The translations under genes were made by a program, and so were the position numbers. A DNA stretch of 64,000 bases, from positions 124,001 to 188,000 of the forward strand of contig NZ_FNNQ01000003.1 of the NCBI RefSeq assembly GCF_900106775.1, read 5' to 3'. This document shows, one piece after another, positions 34,746-44,005 of this stretch. Source of the DNA: Marininema mesophilum. GTDB lineage: Bacteria; Bacillota; Bacilli; Thermoactinomycetales; DSM-45169. Every line of letters starts with the position of its first letter. Within the stretch, counting starts at the first letter, position 1. Below the pieces are notes generated by a model, which saw only the letters and a list, made by a program, of their open reading frames with translations, was not told where the DNA came from and made no database searches.

Positions 34746-34906
34746 AGTGGAACTCTAGGTGAATCCACCGATGGATCTTATGGGGTAATTTGTCGAAATC
34801 GTGGCGATTGGTATAAGTTTCTGTAAAAATTTCGTTGAAAAAGGGAGGTATGTTTCTGAAAAAACGGGAATAGATACAGTAGAAAGCGAGAAGGGGGATT
34901 CGCTTA

Positions 34907-35464
34907 ATGAAATACAATGTGCGTGGGAATAACATCGAGTTGACGGATGCTCTCCGTGAGTATGTCGAAAAGAAGCTGAGCCGGATGGAGAAGTATTTTG
35001 ACTCCACACAAACGACAGAAGCATTCGTTTCGATGAGCGTGTTCAAGGACGAGCATAAGGTGGAGGTGACTGTACCTTTTCCAGGTGTTTTGGTTCGAGC
35101 GGAAGAAGCTTCTGAGAATATGTACGCTTCCATTGATAATGTGCTGGAAAAATTGGAACGCCAAATCCGTAAGTACAAGACCAAGGTCAACCGAAAGTTC
35201 CGGCAAGATGGCACTCTTCGCAACCTAGAAAATGGGGCGGCCCCTGAGGCGCAGACGGCGTTACTTGACGAGGAAGAGGAGAATGAGTTCGAGGTCGTGC
35301 GTACGAAGCGATTTAATTTAAAACCAATGGACATGGAAGAAGCCATTATGCAGATGGATATGCTAGGTCACAACTTCTTTGTCTTTTCAAACTCGCTCAC
35401 CGATCAGGTGAACGTAGTCTACAAACGGAATGATGGCCGGTATGGTCTCATCGAACCGGAATGA
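34907..35464 (+). CDS. hpf: Long-form ribosome hibernation promoting factor
   Basis: A 185-residue protein. The N-terminal S30AE domain starts MKYNVRGNNIELTDALREYV; a linker follows, and then the C-terminal dimerisation domain (VVRTKRFNLKPMDMEEAIMQ, NDGRYGLIEP) found only in long HPF. It pairs 70S ribosomes into inactive 100S dimers in stationary phase. GAAGGGGG precedes the ATG. It is upstream of secA, the usual Bacillus order. Confidence 0.96.
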   Translation: MKYNVRGNNIELTDALREYVEKKLSRMEKYFDSTQTTEAFVSMSVFKDEHKVEVTVPFPGVLVRAEEASENMYASIDNVLEKLERQIRKYKTKVNRKFRQDGTLRNLENGAAPEAQTALLDEEEENEFEVVRTKRFNLKPMDMEEAIMQMDMLGHNFFVFSNSLTDQVNVVYKRNDGRYGLIEPE

Positions 35465-35485
35465 GGTCAACGGTTTTTAACCATG

Positions 35486-35512
35486 AGTAGCGGCTACGGC
35501 CGCTACTTTTTG
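35486..35512 (+). terminator. hpf terminator
   Basis: AGTAGCGGC pairs with GCCGCTACT around TACG, followed by five T. Confidence 0.88.
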
Positions 35513-35672
35513 GTGTTATTCGTTAACCTTTTTGTGAAAAGGTGAAAATAGTGGCCTTTTTTTGTTAAACTAATAGATAGTATCTTCCATTCGGATATCC
35601 ATACAGGAAATATTACCAGACACCATAGGGGTGTAAGATAGTATCTGAGCCTCATGAAAGGAATGACGGCTG

Positions 35673-38222
35673 ATGTTAAATTTATTGCGCAAAATGATGC
35701 CCAATGCTAATGAACGAGAGTTAAAGCGATGCTATCGGATCGCAGATCAAATTGAAGAATTGGAATCGCAGTTTTCTGCCCTTACGGATGAAGAACTTCG
35801 TGGAAAAACAGAAGAATTTAAAAAACGATTTGCTGACGAGGAAACGCTGGATGACCTCATGCCAGAAGCCTATGCGGTGGTGCGTGAGGGAGCCAAACGT
35901 GTCCTTGGGATGCGGCATTTCTATGTACAGCTAGTGGGGGGCATTGTCCTGCATAATGGGGATATCGCAGAGATGAAAACTGGGGAAGGGAAAACCTTGG
36001 TTTCGACCCTGCCAGCATATCTGAATGCCCTTGCAGGTGAAGGGGTTCATGTGGTTACGGTTAACGATTATTTGGCTCGCCGGGATAGGGAGTGGATGGG
36101 CCAAGTATTTGAATTCCTCGGTTTAACGGTGGGACTCAACCTGCCTGAACTTTCTGCAGAGGAGAAGCGTGAAGCTTATCTAGCGGATATTACCTTCGGG
36201 ACGAATAATGAATTTGGTTTTGACTATCTGCGAGATAATATGGTCCTTTATCCAGAAGAGTCTGCCCAGCGAAATCTCTACTTCGCCCTTATTGATGAAG
36301 TGGATAGTATTTTAATTGATGAAGCGAGAACTCCCCTGATTATTAGTGGGCAAGCGAATAAGGCGACTGATCTATACTATGCTGCCGATAAGGTAGTAAG
36401 TCGTCTGAAGGCAGAAGAGGATTACACAGTGGATATCAAAACCAAGAGTGTTTCTCTAACAGAGAAGGGTGCAGATAAAGCCGAATCCTTCCTTGGAATT
36501 GAGAATCTTTTTGATGCCAAAAATATCACGGTCAATCATCATATTCAACAAGCCCTTAAAGCCCATGTCATTATGCATCGGGATTATGACTATGTAGTTA
36601 ACGAAGAAGGAGTCATCATCGTTGATGATTTCACTGGTCGATTGATGCATGGCCGCCGCTACAGTGATGGTCTTCATCAAGCGATTGAGGCGAAGGAAGG
36701 TTTGCAGGTACAGCGGGAGTCGATGACGCTGGCTACAGTTACCTTGCAAAACTATTTCCGTTTGTATGAAAAACGAGCTGGGATGACGGGTACGGCGAAG
36801 ACGGAGGAAGAAGAACTTCGCAAGATTTATGGCATGGATGTTGTTCAGATTCCGACCAATAAAGAGATGAAACGGAAGGATCACAAGGATGTCATTTACC
36901 AAACAGAAAAGGGTAAATTGCAGTCTGTTGTTGATGAAATCGCGAACCGACATGCTACAGGTCAACCGCTTCTGGTGGGTACGGTTTCCATTGAGAAATC
37001 CGAGCTGATCTCCAAGCTTCTCAAGAAGAAAGGCATTCCACATCAAGTTCTTAATGCGAAGAACCATGCAAAGGAAGCGGAGATCATCTCCCAAGCAGGT
37101 CAGCGTGGCGCAGTTACGATTGCGACAAACATGGCCGGGCGGGGAACAGATATTGTATTGGGTGAAGGGGTCGATGAGATAGGTGGCCTTCATGTGATGG
37201 GAACAGAGCGACATGAGAGCCGCCGGATCGATAACCAGCTCCGCGGTCGTTCAGGCCGTCAAGGGGATCCAGGTTCCTCCCAATTCTACCTTTCCTTTGA
37301 GGATGATCTACTCCGTCGGTTTATTCCAGATTCCTTCCAAGCGAGAATCGCCAATATGAACATCGATGAAGGATCACCGATTGATGGCCCTGGGATTACC
37401 CCGGCGATTGCCAATGCTCAGAAGCGTGTAGAAGGGAACAACTTTGATGCACGCCGTTGGGTACTCCAGTATGATGATGTCTTGAATCAACAACGGGAAA
37501 TCATTTATGGTCAAAGGCGCCAGGTGTTGACGGGGGATTATAATGAACTACGAGAGATTGTATTGGGGATGGGTAAAAGCTTGACTCAACACGCGGTTGA
37601 GTCTCATATTTCAGAGGATGAATTACCAGAAGAATGGGATATGGAATCGATTGTTGAGTTCCTCCATAACTCGCTCTTTAACGAGGATTCTGAGCTGGAT
37701 GTGGAAGAATTTGAAGGACTCGATAAAGAAGAGCTGATTGCGGAGATTTACGAGCAATTTGAGGGTGCTTATAAGGTTCGCGAAGAAGAACTGGGCACTG
37801 AGCGGATGGAGGATTTCACCAGAGTAGTGATGCTTCGTACGGTGGACCGGAAGTGGATGGACCACATCGATGCGATGGATCAATTGCGTGAAGGTATTCA
37901 CCTACGGGCCTATGGACAAAATGATCCTCTGCGGGAATATCAATTTGAGGGACATGATATGTTCCAAGAGTTGGTGAAAGATATCCAGGAGGAAGTTGTC
38001 CGTTATGTGATGAAGGCTGTATTTGAAGAGGATGAAGAATTTGAGCGGGAAGAAGTTGCTACTCAGCAAACGACTTCGGGTGGTGGTTCCCCAAGCAGTG
38101 ACGAAGCACCAAAAAAAAAGCCCATCCGTAAAGTAGATAAGGTTGGAAGAAATGACCCTTGTCCTTGTGGTAGTGGCAAGAAGTATAAGCATTGCTGTGG
38201 CAAGGCAGTTAAAACAGGCTAA
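35673..38222 (+). CDS. secA: Preprotein translocase ATPase SecA
   Basis: An 849-residue motor that drives Sec-dependent export. It has Walker A MKTGEGKTLVS, Walker B LIDEVDSILIDEART, the helicase-like TNMAGRGTDIVLG, the ELRGRSGRQGDPG-type arginine region (seen as NQLRGRSGRQGDPG) and the C-terminal zinc SEC-C motif CPCGSGKKYKHCC. Length is normal for Firmicutes. The start MLNLLRKMMP has AAAGGAATGA upstream. Confidence 0.98.
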   Translation: MLNLLRKMMPNANERELKRCYRIADQIEELESQFSALTDEELRGKTEEFKKRFADEETLDDLMPEAYAVVREGAKRVLGMRHFYVQLVGGIVLHNGDIAEMKTGEGKTLVSTLPAYLNALAGEGVHVVTVNDYLARRDREWMGQVFEFLGLTVGLNLPELSAEEKREAYLADITFGTNNEFGFDYLRDNMVLYPEESAQRNLYFALIDEVDSILIDEARTPLIISGQANKATDLYYAADKVVSRLKAEEDYTVDIKTKSVSLTEKGADKAESFLGIENLFDAKNITVNHHIQQALKAHVIMHRDYDYVVNEEGVIIVDDFTGRLMHGRRYSDGLHQAIEAKEGLQVQRESMTLATVTLQNYFRLYEKRAGMTGTAKTEEEELRKIYGMDVVQIPTNKEMKRKDHKDVIYQTEKGKLQSVVDEIANRHATGQPLLVGTVSIEKSELISKLLKKKGIPHQVLNAKNHAKEAEIISQAGQRGAVTIATNMAGRGTDIVLGEGVDEIGGLHVMGTERHESRRIDNQLRGRSGRQGDPGSSQFYLSFEDDLLRRFIPDSFQARIANMNIDEGSPIDGPGITPAIANAQKRVEGNNFDARRWVLQYDDVLNQQREIIYGQRRQVLTGDYNELREIVLGMGKSLTQHAVESHISEDELPEEWDMESIVEFLHNSLFNEDSELDVEEFEGLDKEELIAEIYEQFEGAYKVREEELGTERMEDFTRVVMLRTVDRKWMDHIDAMDQLREGIHLRAYGQNDPLREYQFEGHDMFQELVKDIQEEVVRYVMKAVFEEDEEFEREEVATQQTTSGGGSPSSDEAPKKKPIRKVDKVGRNDPCPCGSGKKYKHCCGKAVKTG

Positions 38223-38236
38223 ATTCTGAATGGTTT

Positions 38237-38265
38237 CACCAGGGATTCTAGATCCCTGGTGTTTT
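38237..38265 (+). terminator. secA terminator
   Basis: CACCAGGGAT pairs with ATCCCTGGTG around five bases, then TTTT. Confidence 0.85.
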
Positions 38266-38324
38266 GCCGTTCTGTTTGATATGATTTCGTTGGTATTTAT
38301 TGAAGGTCAAGGAGAGGGTACGAC

Positions 38325-39432
38325 ATGTTAATCAGCGAGCTAAGACAAGAGCTTACCAATACAGCCCAGCGTTTGGCGGACATCAGGGGGTCTCTTTGAC
38401 CTCCCTAACAAAGAAAAACGGGTAGAAGAGTTGGATCGGGAGATGTCCGATCCATCCTTCTGGAATGATCAAGCCTACGCACAAAAAACGATCGATGAAT
38501 CCAATCGGCTAAAAACACAGGTACAAGGGGTTAAGGATCTGGAATCCAGTCACGAGGACTTGGCCGTCATGGCAGAGCTGATCGCCGAAGAGAATGACGA
38601 TTCGATGCTTTTAGAAGCAGAAGAAGGGATGAAAGAGCTTAAACGGACATTGGATGAATTTGAGCTTAATCTCCTTCTTTCTGAACCCTACGATAAAAAT
38701 AATGCCATCTTGGAGCTTCATCCAGGGGCAGGTGGGACAGAATCCCAAGACTGGGCAGAGATTCTCCTGCGTATGTACACACGCTGGGCAGAGCGGCGTG
38801 GATTTAAAGTAGAGACGCTTGATTATCTTCCAGGTGATGAAGCGGGAGTAAAGAGTGTGACGCTGCTTATTAAGGGACATAATGCCTATGGTTATTTGAA
38901 AGCGGAGAAAGGTGTGCACCGTTTGGTACGGATCTCTCCCTTTGATGCTTCGGGACGACGGCATACCTCCTTTGTTTCGGCTAACGTCGTGCCTGAGATC
39001 GATGATGATGTCGAGGTCGAAATTCGGACCGAGGACTTGAAAATCGATACCTACCGCTCCAGCGGTGCGGGTGGACAACACGTCAACACGACAGACTCTG
39101 CTGTACGGATTACTCATCTTCCTTCAGGAATCGTTGTGACCTGTCAGTCCGAGCGTTCCCAGATTAAAAACCGTGAACGGGCGATGAAAATCCTGAAGGG
39201 TCGATTATTTGAAAAGCAACTCGAAGAGAAGAAACAACACTTACAAGATATCCAGGGAGAACAGTCGGATATTGGCTGGGGTAGCCAGATTCGTTCCTAT
39301 GTCTTCCATCCCTATAGCATGGTAAAGGATCATCGGACTTCTGTGGAATCGGGCAACGTCCAAGGCGTTGTCGATGGAGATCTGGATGCTTTTATTGAGG
39401 CATATCTTCGTAAGATGATCGATGTATCATAA
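38325..39432 (+). CDS. prfB: Peptide chain release factor 2, with programmed +1 frameshift
   Basis: Two frames make one protein. Codons 1-24 run from ATG 38325 to an in-frame TGA at 38397-38399, inside the classic slip site AGGGGGTCTCTTTGAC (internal Shine-Dalgarno, CTT, TGA, C). Skipping one base continues from 38398 to the stop at 39432, for about 368 residues. RF2 hallmarks are the anticodon-like tripeptide SPF (in RISPFDASG) and GGQ (in SGAGGQHVNT). RF2 reads UGA and UAA, so shortage of RF2 favours its own frameshift. The internal ATG-type starts inside the second frame are not used. Confidence 0.96.
38385..38400 (+). promoter_or_regulatory. prfB +1 recoding site
   Basis: AGGGGG, a three-base gap, CTT and then TGAC. 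All elements of the canonical bacterial RF2 autoregulatory frameshift are intact. Confidence 0.95.
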
Positions 39433-39457
39433 TTGGATAGGTAGCTAAATTAGCAAG

Positions 39458-39512
39458 GCCTCACAAAAACCCCTTCTTGTAAAAGTACTACTAGAAGGGG
39501 TTTTTGTGAGGC
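39458..39512. terminator. Long bidirectional terminator
   Basis: A 20-bp perfect stem (39458-39477 with 39493-39512). The A5 and T5 runs lie inside the arms. Confidence 0.75.
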
Positions 39513-39551
39513 TCTTCTAACTGAGGGGTATTTTCCTAAATACGACTCTTA

Positions 39552-39630
39552 TTGACACTCCCACGGCTGAAGCACCCCAAGGGCACTTCCTTCGGGCGCT
39601 GATGGGATTCTCGGGTAGTTAGCGCACTCA
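39552..39630 (-). mobile_element. Possible IS200/IS605 (tnpB) end remnant
   Basis: The plus strand reads TTGACACTCCCACGGCTGAA, then short G/C hairpin pieces and GGGATTCTCGGG. This resembles, from memory, the right end of tnpB-carrying IS605-type elements, in which the 3' end of the omega RNA ends ...GTGTCAA. Read on the minus strand the end would be at 39552. No tnpA or tnpB is present. Similarity is recalled, not computed. Confidence 0.4.
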
Positions 39631-39632
39631 AT

Positions 39633-39734
39633 TCATTTCTGCGTAAGAGATTGTTTTTTCAGAGAAGCGATCTGGGCTTGATGATAGCGACTATGATCGG
39701 CGATGTGCCAGATTCCCCAACGATCGTACGTCAT
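39633..39734 (-). pseudogene. DinB-like C-terminal fragment
   Basis: A 33-codon minus-strand frame (ATG 39734 after GGGGGATAG) reads WGIWHIADHSRYHQAQI, the last metal-ligand helix (H-x3-H-type) of DinB/YfiT family proteins. The other metal ligands and the bundle are missing, so it is a relic. It borders the possible IS605 end, which may have caused the truncation. Confidence 0.5.
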
Positions 39735-39812
39735 ATGCTATCCCCCTTATAAATTTTTTTCTCAAAAATAGTGGACAACCTATGGAGAAAAGAGGATATA
39801 TGCACATCCCGG

Positions 39813-40598
39813 TCAATGTTGCTGTGAGATTAACCATGTCCGATTAAATCGATAGGTGAGAAGGTCCTCCCGGGGAATGCAAAAATAGAGAAGTCCCAAT
39901 CCCGTTCCCTCTTGTTCAAAGACGCTTGTGTCGACCTGTAGGAGTAACACCCACTCATCTGTTGGGATTCCGGAACGGAGAGCACATTCTTGAAATACAT
40001 TTCCCGAGATTTCAAGGGGTTCACCAAAAGCTTGATGATCTCCCTCATCACGTTCTTCCAAATCATAAAGTTGATCCATTAGATGGAAGTACATATCATT
40101 CATATCTTCAGTAGCTTCAACATCAGGGAGTTGCTTGTCCAGAGAAAAGGTGATCGGTCGTTCCGAAATTAACAACTCACGAGGCAGTTCATCTGGAAAA
40201 AGGGCTGGTCGAAGCTCCTCTTCCTTCACATCGCGGTAAAAAACGACCCATGAATCAGGAGTCAGCGCAGTAGGAGGTTGGATGTCATCGATGGCAAGAA
40301 AAAAGTAAAGCATCCCTTCTTTTGGTAGGGAATGGACACTTCCTGTAGCAGTAAGCTCTTCAAGGTTATACTGAGCAAGGAAACTGAGCATTCGGCCAGG
40401 AGTTTCTGGGTAAGTTTCATCCATTGGTAAATCAGGTAATCCGCCAAATTTAGAGCTACCGATGAAGATGTCATCCTCCTCATCACCTGGGTGAATCTTT
40501 ATGTAGGGGATAAGGGTAGAAAGGATCTCATCCTCCATCTCTTCCAGCCCATTTTCAGTCAGTAAGTGGCGAATGTTATCTTCTATTGATGGGGTCAT
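39813..40598 (-). CDS. DUF1963 (YwqG-like) protein
   Basis: A 261-residue cytosolic protein of the YwqG/DUF1963 family. It has the blocks SKFGGLPDLPMDETYPE, GRMLSFLAQYNLEEL, EGMLYFFLAIDD and the end GTGLGLLYFCIPREDL. The family has no established biochemical role. The ATG follows AAAGGGAGAG. It is convergent with prfB, with the long shared terminator and the relics in between. Confidence 0.85.
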   Translation of the reverse strand: MTPSIEDNIRHLLTENGLEEMEDEILSTLIPYIKIHPGDEEDDIFIGSSKFGGLPDLPMDETYPETPGRMLSFLAQYNLEELTATGSVHSLPKEGMLYFFLAIDDIQPPTALTPDSWVVFYRDVKEEELRPALFPDELPRELLISERPITFSLDKQLPDVEATEDMNDMYFHLMDQLYDLEERDEGDHQAFGEPLEISGNVFQECALRSGIPTDEWVLLLQVDTSVFEQEGTGLGLLYFCIPREDLLTYRFNRTWLISQQH

Positions 40599-40759
40599 CC
40601 GATGATCTCTCCCTTTCAGTTTAGGAACTTTGCATCTATTTTACATGAAAAAAGGGGAGCACTCCATGGATCGGGCTCGAGGGTGAAAGGGTAGTAGATT
40701 TTGTGATAAGATCCAGATAGTCAACCACCGGTCGTATGAACGGTTTGGAGGGAAGTATC

Positions 40760-41899
40760 GTGCAAATTAAGTCGATAGAACCGACACCAAGTCCTCATTC
40801 AATGAAGATTAATCTCGATCAGAAGGTATCGAAGGGAGGGACTTACACCCTGGAGCGATGTGAGGATGCGCCCGATTATGTGAAGCAAATCCTCACAATT
40901 GAAGGGGTAAAAAGCATTTTTCAGGTAGCGGACTTCTTGGCCATTGATCGTGATCCGAAGGTAGAATGGTTACATATCCTCCCTCGGGTCAGAGAGGTTT
41001 TTGGAGAGGGTACAGCAGCAGAGTCGCCCCGTGGAACAACTCCCTCCTCTGAGGAAGCCTATGGTGAAGTAAAGGTTTTTCTGCAAACCTTTCGTAGCCT
41101 GCCCATTCAGTTAAAACTGATCTCCTCTGGAGAGGAGAAGCGCTACCCACTTCCAGAGCAGTTTGCAAAGGCGGTGATGGAAGCTCAATCCTCCTCGGCG
41201 AACATGGTGATGGAGCGGAAGTGGGAGGAGCGGGGGGTTCGTTACGGTGATTTTGATGAAGTAGGTGCAGAAGCAGCGCAGGAAGTGGTGGCTGCCTATG
41301 ATGATAAACGTTTGCAGGAGCTGATTAAACAAGCCTTTGCTCAAGGCCCTGGAGAACCAGCGCCGGAGATGCGACCTTCGTATCCGGTGACGGTGGAGAT
41401 GATGAAAGACCCGGATTGGAAAAAGCGCTTCGCTGCACTTGAACAGATGAATCCTACTCTAGATGATCTACCAGTCCTAGCCCAGGCACTGACCGATGAA
41501 AAGACGACGATCCGCCGGTTGGCTGTGGCCTATCTTGGCGGAATCGAAGAGAAGGAAGTCCTACCCCACCTCCTAAAGGCGTTGAAGGATTCATCCGTAA
41601 CGGTTCGTCGGACGGCTGGAGATTGCCTATCGGATCTTGGTGATCCTAAAGCAATCCCTGCTATGATAGAATCTCTTCAAGATAAAAGTCGATTAGTGCG
41701 GTGGCGTGCGGCGATGTTCTTATATGAAACCGGTGATGAAAGTGCTATTGCTGCGCTTAGAGAAGCCCAGCAAGACCCTGAATTTGAAGTAGCCATGCAA
41801 GCCCGTATGGCCCTGGAACGGATTGAAAAGGGAGCAGAAGCGAGTGGTTCCGTCTGGCGGCAAATGACCAATCGTAATCAATCCAAAGAAAACATATGA
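40760..41899 (+). CDS. Nfu-N domain plus HEAT-repeat protein (CvfC-like)
   Basis: A 379-residue protein. The N-terminal part (IKSIEPTPSPHSMKINLDQK ... IEGVKSIFQVADFLAIDRDP) matches the Nfu/NifU N-terminal scaffold domain. The C-terminal 150 residues are HEAT repeats (RRLAVAYLGGIEEKEVLPHL, VRRTAGDCLSDLGDPKAIPA, VRWRAAMFLYETGDESAIAA). This pairing is the conserved virulence factor C architecture of Firmicutes. An iron-sulfur or metal-related role is inference. The GTG at 40760 follows GGAGGGAAG; the frame opens at 40736 but that ATG has no good site. Confidence 0.85.
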   Translation: MQIKSIEPTPSPHSMKINLDQKVSKGGTYTLERCEDAPDYVKQILTIEGVKSIFQVADFLAIDRDPKVEWLHILPRVREVFGEGTAAESPRGTTPSSEEAYGEVKVFLQTFRSLPIQLKLISSGEEKRYPLPEQFAKAVMEAQSSSANMVMERKWEERGVRYGDFDEVGAEAAQEVVAAYDDKRLQELIKQAFAQGPGEPAPEMRPSYPVTVEMMKDPDWKKRFAALEQMNPTLDDLPVLAQALTDEKTTIRRLAVAYLGGIEEKEVLPHLLKALKDSSVTVRRTAGDCLSDLGDPKAIPAMIESLQDKSRLVRWRAAMFLYETGDESAIAALREAQQDPEFEVAMQARMALERIEKGAEASGSVWRQMTNRNQSKENI

Positions 41900-41903
41900 T
41901 TAT

Positions 41904-41942
41904 AAAAGAGATCCAGCCGAATGTGGAAGGATCTCTTTTTTA
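41904..41942 (+). terminator. Terminator after the HEAT-repeat gene
   Basis: AAAAGAGATCC pairs with GGATCTCTTTT, then TTTA. Confidence 0.88.
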
Positions 41943-42210
41943 TATAGGAAATACAGGATTGGAAAGAAGAATAGAGAACCTATGACATGGAGCATGTACA
42001 GATTAGAGGGGCTTGACAGTTTTTTGAAGAATCAAGTACGTTTTAGAGGTGATCCAATGGTGTTTTATTTACTATTGTGCAGAAGGATGCTCTCTAACGG
42101 GTGTACTAGGAGAGGGGAAATGATCCGACGATATTTTCGTTGAGATGGAAAGAAGCGCATCGTATTAACTGTCCAGGTGGATGATTGGTGAGATTACATA
42201 ACGGAGGCGA
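41943..42210. other. Intergenic stretch before the enoyl-CoA hydratase gene
   Basis: About 270 bases without a supported gene. TTGACA occurs at 42013 but no matching -10 is seen at the right distance. Confidence 0.4.
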
Positions 42211-42216
42211 ATGCGG

Positions 42217-43002
42217 TTGGAATGGAAGAATATTGTCGTCGAAAAAGGTGAAGGTTGGGCATTGGTAACGATTAGTCGGCCGAAAATGATGAATGCTCTT
42301 AATCAGGAAACCCTAGCTGAATTGAGTCAAGTGTTGGATTTTCTGGAGAGTGAAGAGGATATCCGTGCGTGGATTCTCACTGGTGAAGGGGAGAAAGCCT
42401 TCGTTGCAGGGGCGGATATAAAAGAATTGCGCGATGTGCCTTCCTCTGCTGAAGCGGAGCGACTGGCTAATCGTGGACAAGCGCTATTCTCGCGGATCGA
42501 AAACTCCCCTAAGCCTGTGATCATGGCCGTCAATGGTTTTGCTTTAGGTGGAGGATGCGAATTGGCGATGAGTGGGGATATTCTGTTGGCTTCTGAAAAA
42601 GCCCGTTTTGGCCTGCCAGAGATCAACCTAGGAGTGTTACCTGGCTATGGCGGAACCCAGCGGTTGGCAAGATTAGTAGGGAAATCAACGGCGAAATATC
42701 TTGCGCTAACTGGGGAAATGATCGGTGCCGAGGAAGCTCTGCGCATTGGTTTAGCGCAAAAGATGATCCCAGCAGATCAATTACTGGATGAAGCCAAAAA
42801 ATTAGCAAGTACACTGGCGACAAAGGCACATGTAGCTATGACAGCGATTAAGAAGTCCATCAATCAAGGCCTAGAAACGCACCTATCTGCAGGATTAGCC
42901 TTGGAAGCTTCGCAATTTGGTGTGGTTTTCGACACTGAGGATCGATTAGAAGGTATGGACGCGTTCCTAGAAAAGCGAAAGCCCGATTTTAAAGGCAGAT
43001 AA
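42217..43002 (+). CDS. Enoyl-CoA hydratase/isomerase (crotonase) family protein
   Basis: About 261 residues with the crotonase fold. The oxyanion holes and active site lie in AFVAGADIKEL and NGFALGGGCELAMSGD. The glutamates expected for hydration appear in PEINLGVLPGYGGTQRL. The end is a trimerisation helix EGMDAFLEKRKPDFKG. It probably hydrates short-chain enoyl-CoA. The TTG at 42217 is nine bases after GGAGG and matches the family start (MEWKNIVVEK); an ATG at 42211 has too short a spacing. It stands alone, without other beta-oxidation genes. Confidence 0.9.
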   Translation: MEWKNIVVEKGEGWALVTISRPKMMNALNQETLAELSQVLDFLESEEDIRAWILTGEGEKAFVAGADIKELRDVPSSAEAERLANRGQALFSRIENSPKPVIMAVNGFALGGGCELAMSGDILLASEKARFGLPEINLGVLPGYGGTQRLARLVGKSTAKYLALTGEMIGAEEALRIGLAQKMIPADQLLDEAKKLASTLATKAHVAMTAIKKSINQGLETHLSAGLALEASQFGVVFDTEDRLEGMDAFLEKRKPDFKGR

Positions 43003-43212
43003 ACACGGTTAATCGGACCTTGCATAAAAAATGAGGGTGTTGCTGTCGTTTCCCGGGAAATAATCGAAGGGTGACAGTAGGGGCGAATTCTTCGACAGAA
43101 GGGTTTCTCTATTTGACATCGAATCCGAAAGTTCCCCCTTTGCACCCGGGCATTTGGCAATCCAGCATCAGCTAACCGGTTGTGTATGCGACAGGTATTA
43201 GAAGGTGTTAAA

Positions 43213-43320
43213 ATGAAAAACGAAGGGATGAGTGTTGCCTATTTATTTGTGGGTGTACTACCCCTTGTGAACATAGTGGCTATTTCGTTGAATCGATTCT
43301 GGATCATTGGCGGAAAGTAG
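43213..43320 (+). CDS. Small membrane protein, 35 residues
   Basis: ATG 43213 follows GAAGGTG by six bases and opens a 35-codon frame ending TAG at 43320. The product has one clear membrane span (VAYLFVGVLPLVNIVAISL) with charged ends (MKNEG at the start, GGK at the end). A terminator lies 40 bases after the stop, so the unit has a ribosome site, frame and terminator. No family is recognised. Confidence 0.55.
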   Translation: MKNEGMSVAYLFVGVLPLVNIVAISLNRFWIIGGK

Positions 43321-43359
43321 CGAAAAAGTTTATGATGAACCGGCGATAAACCGACTTTG

Positions 43360-43390
43360 AACGCCGGATGATACATATCTGGCGTTTTTT
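43360..43390 (+). terminator. Terminator after the small membrane protein gene
   Basis: AACGCCGGAT pairs with ATCTGGCGTT (one wobble) and TTTTT follows. Confidence 0.75.
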
Positions 43391-43469
43391 CGTGAAATAG
43401 TAACACCTCTATGGACAAGAAACCGCTAGAATGAAGCTACAATCCGAAATACATAGGGGGATATATCCG

Positions 43470-43796
43470 ATGGCTGGTTCTGTGTGGAAATTTACGTTGT
43501 TAGGGGCAGCAATTGTCGTTTCTTTGACCGCATGTGCCCAGGATAAAGGAAGCGATAAGGAGAAACCATCCGTGTCCGCTTCACCGAAACAGGTTTTTAG
43601 TAATAATTGTTCCAGCTGCCATGGAGATCAGTTGCAAGGGGGGATGGGACCTGACTTGAGAAAAATCGGTAGCCGCTACTCTGCCAAGGAAATCGCAGCA
43701 GTTATTGAAAATGGTCAAGGACAAATGCCTCCTCAAAAACAACTGAACGCAAATAGTCGAAAGAAGTTGGCCAATTGGTTAGCGAAGAAGAAGTAA
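43470..43796 (+). CDS. Lipoprotein cytochrome c (CccB-like)
   Basis: A 108-residue small c-type cytochrome. The signal peptide ends in a lipobox (SLTAC), followed by a charged linker. The heme motif is CSSCH (in NNCSSCHGDQLQGG), the Met ligand is in GQGQMPPQ, and the end helix is KKLANWLAKKK. It carries electrons outside the membrane, like cytochrome c-551 of Bacillus. The ATG at 43470 has GGGGGATA upstream; the frame is open to 43431. In Bacillus cccB follows prfB and precedes ftsEX. Confidence 0.88.
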   Translation: MAGSVWKFTLLGAAIVVSLTACAQDKGSDKEKPSVSASPKQVFSNNCSSCHGDQLQGGMGPDLRKIGSRYSAKEIAAVIENGQGQMPPQKQLNANSRKKLANWLAKKK

Positions 43797-43889
43797 GAGT
43801 GAATGCAGGATAATGGTTCAATGGAATGGATGTCAATAAATCCTTGGTCCGAGATGCTACTGGGGCCAAGGGTATTTTATTTTTGTGAG

Positions 43890-43920
43890 TGACGTGAATT
43901 TGTGGATCACGTCATTTTTT
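43890..43920 (+). terminator. Terminator after the cytochrome gene
   Basis: TGACGTGA pairs with TCACGTCA around nine bases, followed by TTTTTT. A second weaker hairpin (CCTTGG/CCAAGG) lies just before it at about 43840-43872. Confidence 0.82.
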
Positions 43921-44005
43921 ATTAGTTCACGTGGGAAGCAGGCATCTCTCTTCTTCTAGGTGAAAAGAAGGAAATAACTTCCCAACAGGGGAGACAATTT
44001 TCTCA

